Assembly (NCBI GenBank): GCA_016936695.1
Contig: JAFGXK010000183.1
Span: 1-19,007, forward strand
Direction of reading: 5' to 3'
Source of the DNA: Bacteroidales bacterium
Lineage (GTDB): Bacteria > Bacteroidota > Bacteroidia > Bacteroidales > VadinHA17
DNA length: 19,007 nt
Positions within the stretch are counted from its first letter, which is position 1. Every line of letters starts with the position of its first letter. The translations under genes and the position numbers were made by a program. The notes beneath the pieces are model-generated. The model was not told the DNA's origin and did no database searches. It saw nothing but the letters and a program-made list of their open reading frames with translations. This document shows positions 14,189 to 19,007 of this stretch, one piece after another.

Positions 14189-15499
14189 ATGCACGAGAGG
14201 TTCAGGTACGGTACCGGGAATGACCTTCTTCAGAAAGCAAAGGAGCTCGGACTGGAGCTTCCCTGGAGCGATGACATTTCTTCCCTCCTGATGCCCTTTG
14301 ATCTTAATGGGTTTAATGTATCAAACCGTCTGGTGGTTCAGCCGATGGAGGCTCATGACTCGGAAAACAACGGTTCTCCCTCGGAGCTTACCCGAAGGCG
14401 TTATCTGCGCTACGCTTCAGGGGGAAGCGGGATAATATGGTATGAGGCTGTATCGGTAGTTCATGAGGGCAGGTCGGGGCCGCATCAGCTATGGATCAAC
14501 AAGCTTAATTTCGATTCCTTTGCGCGGCTTAATGATGAGGTGAGGGAACATGCTTCAAATCAGGCGCCCGATCCTTTTTTGGTGATTCAGCTTACTCATT
14601 CGGGGCGTTACAGCAAGCCCGAAGGTGTACCGAAACCACAGGTAGGTGCTCCCAATCCCATCCTTGACAAGACAACGCCGGTAATCCTTACCGATGATGA
14701 CCTGAAGAGGCTTGCCGACAGGTTTGTCGAATCGGCCAGGCTAGCATACAGGGCCGGATTCAATGCGATTGACCTGAAGGCATGCCACGGTTATCTGGTG
14801 ATTGACCTTCTGGCGGCAAAAACCAGGGAAAACAGTATTTTCGGAGGAGAAGAGACCCGCCTGAGATTCCGTTTCCTTTTGGAGACAATAGACCGGATCA
14901 AGGATTATGTACCAGAAATAATGATTACAACACGCCTGGGCATTTCCGATTTGTATACCGGCGGATTTGGTGTTGATGCTGACGGAGAACCTGATTTTAC
15001 TGAGAGCCTTCAGTTGGTTGAACAACTTGCCTCGCGGGGTATAGAGCTTTTGAACATTACGATGGGAAGTCCCTATCATAATCCTCATGTCAGCAGGCCT
15101 TACGATACTCCTGTTCCGGGCAGTAAGGTGCCAGAGGAACATCCTCTTCAGGGCGTGATGAGAATGATAAATGGCACAGCCCTGTTCCGGGAAAGGTTTC
15201 CCGGATTGGCAATGGTTGGATCAGGCTGGTCATATCTGAGGCATTTGGCCCCCGGTGTGGCAGCAGCCGTTATCGGTAGCGGAAGAGCCACCTTTGCAGG
15301 TTTTGGAAGAAATTCATTTGCTTATCCGTCGATGCCCCTCGATCTGATGAATACAGGAAAGGCCGCCCCGAAGAAAACATGCATCACCTGCTCGGGATGT
15401 ACCAGGCTGATAAGGAGCCTGAGGCCCGGAGGATGCGTGATACGCGACAGGGAAATATACGGAAATGAGCTGAAGAAAATGATAGCAGATGGAAAGTGA
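14189..15499 (+). CDS. Old-yellow-enzyme family NADH:flavin oxidoreductase with C-terminal Cys4 motif
   Basis: FMN-binding TIM-barrel oxidoreductase of 436 residues. Family motifs are RLVVQPMEAHD (48-58), QLTHSGRYSKPEG (134-146), and DLKACHGYLVIDLL (195-208, with His200 and Tyr202 at the active-site position) followed by FGGEETRLRF. A cluster of four cysteines, C398, C401, C404 and C416 (CX2CX2CX11C), lies after the barrel. It resembles the 4Fe-4S ligands of 2,4-dienoyl-CoA reductase and trimethylamine dehydrogenase, although those have CX2CX3CX11C spacing. Unlike them, this protein stops after the cluster and lacks the fused FAD/NAD domains. A GTG at 14126 would give 21 more residues without homology, so I prefer the ATG at 14189. 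The end overlaps the next gene by 11 bp, indicating translational coupling. The substrate is unknown. Confidence 0.88.
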   Translation: MHERFRYGTGNDLLQKAKELGLELPWSDDISSLLMPFDLNGFNVSNRLVVQPMEAHDSENNGSPSELTRRRYLRYASGGSGIIWYEAVSVVHEGRSGPHQLWINKLNFDSFARLNDEVREHASNQAPDPFLVIQLTHSGRYSKPEGVPKPQVGAPNPILDKTTPVILTDDDLKRLADRFVESARLAYRAGFNAIDLKACHGYLVIDLLAAKTRENSIFGGEETRLRFRFLLETIDRIKDYVPEIMITTRLGISDLYTGGFGVDADGEPDFTESLQLVEQLASRGIELLNITMGSPYHNPHVSRPYDTPVPGSKVPEEHPLQGVMRMINGTALFRERFPGLAMVGSGWSYLRHLAPGVAAAVIGSGRATFAGFGRNSFAYPSMPLDLMNTGKAAPKKTCITCSGCTRLIRSLRPGGCVIRDREIYGNELKKMIADGK

Positions 15500-17501
15500 A
15501 ATAATCCGGACTGATCGTTTTTCTGTAAGGTATTGCAGTCTCAACACACTGATAATCGGAAGTGGCGCTGCATCACTTAATGCTGCTGTGAGTCTGCACT
15601 CAATGGGAGTAGAGGATATTATGATAGTTACCGCGGAATTGGGAGGGGGCACTTCGAACAATGCAGGTTCCGACAAGCAGACTTATTACAAGCTCTCGCT
15701 TGCCGGCGGGGAATCCGATTCGGTAAGAGAGATGGCTCAGGACCTCTTCGACGGGAAGTGCATGCATGGCGATATTTCTCTTTGTGAAGCCCAGGGATCG
15801 GTTCAGGCTTTCATAAAGCTGGTTGGCCTGGGAGTTCCCTTTCCCCGTGATAAATATGGCTCATTTGCAGGTTATAAAACCGACAATGATCCCCGTGCAA
15901 GGGCGACTTCGGCCGGTCCCTATACATCGGGGATGATTGTAAAGGCGTTGGCGGGTGAGGTTCACAAAAGGAATATTAAGGTACTTGACAACCATCAGGT
16001 GGTTGAGTTGCTTACCAGTGGGGATGGGAGCAGGATTATTGGGGCTATTGCCATCGATACAATGAAATTGGATCCCTTTGATTCTTTTGTAGTATTTAAC
16101 ACTGTCAACATAATTCTGGGGACCGGCGGACCGGGTGAGATGTATGAGGACAGTGTTTATCCTCTTTCACAGACAGGGTCGCCCGGCATGGCATACAGAG
16201 CTGGCGCGGCAGGACAGAATCTCACAGAATCACAATTCGGGATTGCATCCATGAAGTTCAGGTGGAATCTTTCGGGAAGCTATCAGCAGGTAATTCCGCG
16301 ATATTTTTCGACCGACAGTTCGGGAAAAGATGAAAGAGAATTTCTCAATGACCATTTTGAAGACTACAGGGATCTGACCAGGGCCATTTTCCTTAAAGGT
16401 TACCAGTGGCCGTTTGATCCGTTACGGATAGCGGACAGCGGATCATCGCTTATAGATTTGCTTATATGGCAGGAAAAGGTTCAGAAGGGAAGAATGGTAT
16501 TCATTGATTACCGTAAAAACCTTACATGGGAGGAAAAAGAGACGTTTGATCGTGGTGAACTCGACCCTGCAGCAAGAGATTATCTTGAAAGCAGTGCATC
16601 GTTGCAGGAGACTCCGCTTGAGAGGCTTCTGTCGATTAACAGGCCGGCTTATGAACTTTACAGGGATCATGGGATAGATCTGGCGTCGGAGCCTCTTGAA
16701 ATCGGGATCTGTGCTCAGCACAACAACGGCGGACTAAAGGCAAATATCTGGTGGGAATCGGATTTGAAGCATCTGTTCCCGGTGGGTGAGGTTAACGGTT
16801 CGCACGGAGTTGCCAGGCCTGGAGGTTCAGCACTAAATTCAGGTCAGGCCGGAAGCTTCCGTGCAGCGGAATTCATAAGCAGGAGGTACAACAGCAAGCC
16901 TCCTGACAGAGATGAATTCATGGTATCGGCCGGAAATGGAATAAAACAGGTTTTCGATACTGCCCTGAAGTGGCTGGGATCGCCGGACAACAAATCCGGG
17001 AACCAGATCCTTTCGGAGATGCGTCACAGGATGTCGTACGCCGCAGGAATCATCCGCGACAGGCAGAATATAAATGAAGCTTCTGAGGAAGCTGCCTCTC
17101 TTTTTAAATCGGCGGGCAGCAGGTTTGGAGCATCATCGACGCGAGAGCTTGCCGCATGTTTCAGAATATCGGATCTCTGCCTAACCCATTTCATTTATCT
17201 CGAGGCGATCAGACATTATATAGAAGAAGGAGGCAGAAGCCGCGGATCTTATATTGTAACGGGCGGAGTGAAATCGCCTTTGAAGGGACCAGCTGGAAAT
17301 TATTATGAAACAGAGCTTTGCCGGTACGACAGGGACGTTGAATCATCCATACAGGAGGCAAGGTTCGTTAATGGCAAAGTCAGTTTCACAAGCACGGCAG
17401 TAAGGGAGGTCCCTGAGCAGAACCTGTGGTTCGAGAAGGTGTGGAAAGAATATCTTGAAGATAATTATATCGGAGACAGGGATAATTCAACAAATTATTA
17501 A
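15489..17501 (+). CDS. FAD-dependent oxidoreductase of the fumarate reductase/succinate dehydrogenase flavoprotein superfamily
   Basis: Flavoprotein of 670 residues. The N-terminal dinucleotide fold has LIIGSGAASLNAAVS (21-35) and GGGTSNNAGSD. A GTGGPGEMYEDSVYPLSQTG block (211-230) and GICAQHNNGGLKANIWWE (406-423) follow. PVGEVNGSHGVARPGGSALN (431-450) corresponds to the FAD-proximal region of SdhA, FrdA and NadB. Arg443 may stand for the conserved catalytic arginine, but the usual HPTG active-site motif is replaced by ESQFGIAS (247-254), so it is unlikely to be a fumarate reductase or aspartate oxidase. A long helical C-terminal part (about 470-600) resembles the capping helical domain of that superfamily. 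It overlaps the preceding OYE-like gene by 11 bp and is followed 39 bp later by the dehydrogenase gene. It may pass electrons to or from the OYE-like protein; this is inference. Confidence 0.88.
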   Translation: MESEIIRTDRFSVRYCSLNTLIIGSGAASLNAAVSLHSMGVEDIMIVTAELGGGTSNNAGSDKQTYYKLSLAGGESDSVREMAQDLFDGKCMHGDISLCEAQGSVQAFIKLVGLGVPFPRDKYGSFAGYKTDNDPRARATSAGPYTSGMIVKALAGEVHKRNIKVLDNHQVVELLTSGDGSRIIGAIAIDTMKLDPFDSFVVFNTVNIILGTGGPGEMYEDSVYPLSQTGSPGMAYRAGAAGQNLTESQFGIASMKFRWNLSGSYQQVIPRYFSTDSSGKDEREFLNDHFEDYRDLTRAIFLKGYQWPFDPLRIADSGSSLIDLLIWQEKVQKGRMVFIDYRKNLTWEEKETFDRGELDPAARDYLESSASLQETPLERLLSINRPAYELYRDHGIDLASEPLEIGICAQHNNGGLKANIWWESDLKHLFPVGEVNGSHGVARPGGSALNSGQAGSFRAAEFISRRYNSKPPDRDEFMVSAGNGIKQVFDTALKWLGSPDNKSGNQILSEMRHRMSYAAGIIRDRQNINEASEEAASLFKSAGSRFGASSTRELAACFRISDLCLTHFIYLEAIRHYIEEGGRSRGSYIVTGGVKSPLKGPAGNYYETELCRYDRDVESSIQEARFVNGKVSFTSTAVREVPEQNLWFEKVWKEYLEDNYIGDRDNSTNY

Positions 17502-17540
17502 CTTTAACGCCTCTAACCAAACCTGAAAAACTCATTTCGC

Positions 17541-18320
17541 ATGAATGGGAAACCTGTAGCCGTTATTACAGGAGCCTCAAGGGGCATCGGTCGCGCAACT
17601 GCAATATCCCTCGCCGCTGAAGGCTATGATATTGCCGCCATTGCCCGGTCGGTCAACAGCGAGGGGATGGAAATCCTCGGATCTGAAGTTGAAAAGCGCG
17701 GAGCGCAATTCTTCCCTGTAGGCCTCGATATTTCATGCACCGTATGTCAGATGGAAGTTGTTTCCAATATTCTTGAGCGCTATGGCCGTATAGATTTTCT
17801 TGTCAATAATGCCGGGGTGGCTCCACTACACAGGAAGGATCTCCTTGAAATGACGGAGGATAGTTACGACCGTGTTATGAATATCAATCTCCGGGGTCCT
17901 GTCTTCTTTGCCCAGAAGGTTGCCAGGGAAATGATCTGGCTGAAAAGCCAGCTTCAGGGATACAAGCCGTCTGTAATCTTCATCACATCGGTATCTGCCG
18001 AACTCTCTTCACCCAACAGGACCGAATACTGTGTTTCAAAAGCCGGACTTAGCATGGCTTCTGCTGTATTTGCCGACCGTCTTGCAAAAGAAGGCATCAG
18101 GGTTTTTGAGGTCAGACCCGGGATCATAATGACCGACATGACCATCAAGCTCACTGATAAGTACACAGAACTGATCAATGAGGGATTTGTTCCCCAGCGG
18201 AGATGGGGTTTGCCTGAAGATGTCGGAAAAGCAGTGGCATCAATTGCCCGGGGCGACTGGGATTATTCCACCGGAATGGTGTTTGAGATCAGCGGCGGAC
18301 TGAACATCCACAGCATGTAA
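17541..18320 (+). CDS. Short-chain dehydrogenase/reductase (3-ketoacyl-ACP-reductase-like)
   Basis: Classical SDR of 259 residues. Cofactor motif TGASRGIG (10-17), NNAG (89-92), MNIN (113-116), active-site Ser near 150-152 (ITSVSAE), and Tyr163/Lys167 (YCVSK) are all in place. VRPGIIMTDM (191-200) and STGMVFEISGGLNI near the end are also typical. The acidic residue that selects NAD after the second strand is not obvious (IAAIARS), which may favour NADP. It resembles proteins annotated as 3-ketoacyl-ACP reductase that occur in sugar-catabolic clusters; a role in fatty-acid synthesis is unlikely because no fab genes are near. It is probably the third gene of the operon with the two flavoproteins and may oxidise a hydroxyl of the common substrate. 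No strong terminator is visible after it. Confidence 0.92.
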   Translation: MNGKPVAVITGASRGIGRATAISLAAEGYDIAAIARSVNSEGMEILGSEVEKRGAQFFPVGLDISCTVCQMEVVSNILERYGRIDFLVNNAGVAPLHRKDLLEMTEDSYDRVMNINLRGPVFFAQKVAREMIWLKSQLQGYKPSVIFITSVSAELSSPNRTEYCVSKAGLSMASAVFADRLAKEGIRVFEVRPGIIMTDMTIKLTDKYTELINEGFVPQRRWGLPEDVGKAVASIARGDWDYSTGMVFEISGGLNIHSM

Positions 18321-18386
18321 GCAGACCGCTTCTTTCCTTAAAATGATAAAAAGCGATTGAACAAATCCTGAGTTTTCATTGTTATT

Positions 18387-18402
18387 TGTGTAAATTATCA
18401 CA
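18387..18402. promoter_or_regulatory. CRP/FNR-like palindrome upstream of the YceI gene
   Basis: TGTGT-AAATTA-TCACA matches the CRP-type consensus TGTGA-N6-TCACA at 9 of 10 specified positions. It lies only 8 bp before the ATG at 18411, so a protein bound here would be more likely to block than to activate transcription. The AT-rich setting makes chance a real possibility. Confidence 0.35.
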
Positions 18403-18410
18403 CTTAGACA

Positions 18411-18983
18411 ATGAAAAATTTATTATTGATTATGGGACTTACAATAGCAACAGCAGGTACAGGATCTGCGCAGGAAAAATTAGCTGCAATTAAGGAAAAA
18501 ACAACTTTGTCATGGCTCGGAGAAAAGGTCATCGGACAACATACGGGAACCGTTGATATCAAATCAGGTCATCTTACATGGCTCGATAACAAAATTGCAT
18601 CGGGAGAATTTGTAATAGACATGACTTCAATAAAGTCAGATGAAAATCTCGACAAGCTTGTGGGTCATCTCAAATCGGAAGATTTTTTCGGAGTGGACAA
18701 TCATCCCGAGTCCAGACTTGAAATTACCGAAAGCACTCCCTTTGACAAGGGCACAGGAACCGTAAAGGGAAAACTGACAATTAAGAATATCACGCATCCG
18801 GTTGAATTCAGGGCTTCCATGCAGAAGGATGAAGAAGGTCACTGGTTTTATGCAAACATTGTCATCGACAGGTCGAAGTACAATGTCCGCTATGGCTCAG
18901 GGTCATTTTTTGACAATCTGGGAGACAAGACCATTTATGACGAGTTCAAGCTCAAGGTAAACCTATTTGTCGGGAAATCATGA
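18411..18983 (+). CDS. YceI family periplasmic protein
   Basis: Secreted lipocalin-like beta-barrel protein of 190 residues, the usual size. A signal peptide (MKNLLLIMGLTIATAGTGSA, cleavage before QEK) is followed by the family hallmarks. These are TTLSWLGEKVIGQHTGTVD near the mature N-terminus, the GEFVIDMTSIKSDE strand, LVGHLKSEDFFGVDNHPES (62-80), and VKGKLTIKNITHPVEF (118-133). Relatives (TT1927b of Thermus, E. coli YceI) bind long polyisoprenoid or fatty-acid-like lipids. The ligand here is not known. It lies 90 bp after the dehydrogenase gene and may have its own promoter; a CRP-like palindrome precedes it. No downstream gene is visible in the window. Confidence 0.95.
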   Translation: MKNLLLIMGLTIATAGTGSAQEKLAAIKEKTTLSWLGEKVIGQHTGTVDIKSGHLTWLDNKIASGEFVIDMTSIKSDENLDKLVGHLKSEDFFGVDNHPESRLEITESTPFDKGTGTVKGKLTIKNITHPVEFRASMQKDEEGHWFYANIVIDRSKYNVRYGSGSFFDNLGDKTIYDEFKLKVNLFVGKS

Positions 18984-19007
18984 ATCGCGAGTGATTTCTG
19001 CAGACAA

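Noticed and set aside
1..19007. CRISPR, toxin-antitoxin, phage-defence or mobile-element signatures
   Set aside because: No repeat-spacer array, no small paired toxin/antitoxin genes, and no transposase, integrase or nuclease motifs were seen in any plausible coding frame.

Overview
The window is an ordinary-looking chromosomal stretch from a member of the Bacteroidota. This rests on exact matches to the Bacteroidetes -7 promoter motif TAnnTTTG (for example 197-204 and, on the minus strand, 10347-10340), weak or absent Shine-Dalgarno sequences, short C-rich/G-rich interspersed hairpin repeats of a kind I associate with this phylum, and the families present (eukaryote-like sialate lyase, PspC/PadR operon, YceI, a paired outer-membrane protein family). 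I see no tRNA, rRNA, transposase, integrase or CRISPR array. The window starts and ends in intergenic DNA, and no gene looks broken.

Layout. Positions 1-244: repeat-bearing intergenic DNA and the promoter of serA (245-1477, +), the first enzyme of serine synthesis. Positions 1515-2363 (-): membrane-anchored coiled-coil protein of unknown function, divergent from a MATE exporter (2459-3820, +), which is followed 14 bp later by a cytidylate-kinase-like protein (3835-4458, +). A metallo-beta-lactamase-fold hydrolase (4459-5154, -) abuts it tail to tail. Positions 5344-6270 (+): N-acetylneuraminate lyase-like aldolase. Positions 6292-7560 (-): first copy of an uncharacterised secreted, probably outer-membrane, beta-barrel protein. 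Positions 7732-10291 (-): three-gene operon PspC-short / PadR / PspC-long, ended by a strong hairpin terminator and preceded by a palindrome overlapping the promoter. Positions 10292-10869: 578 bp without a gene but with three copies of a GC-rich repeat. Positions 10870-11856 (+): Gfo/Idh/MocA oxidoreductase. Positions 11926-12582 (+): rhomboid protease. Positions 12794-14080 (+): second copy of the outer-membrane protein family. Positions 14189-18320 (+): redox operon of an old-yellow-enzyme-type flavoprotein with a C-terminal four-cysteine motif, a fumarate-reductase-type FAD protein and a short-chain dehydrogenase. Positions 18411-18983 (+): secreted YceI-family protein.

How the genes may work together. 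The PadR operon is probably an autoregulated envelope-stress circuit: the repressor sits between two membrane PspC proteins that share an N-terminal domain, and the palindrome covers the -33 element. The redox trio looks like one catabolic or biosynthetic unit. Its first two genes overlap by 11 bp, and together they recall a 2,4-dienoyl-CoA-reductase-like electron chain split over two proteins; the substrate cannot be read from sequence. The sialate lyase and the Gfo/Idh/MocA enzyme hint at sugar-acid catabolism, but they are not in one transcription unit with the trio. The two paralogous outer-membrane proteins are the least understood genes here.
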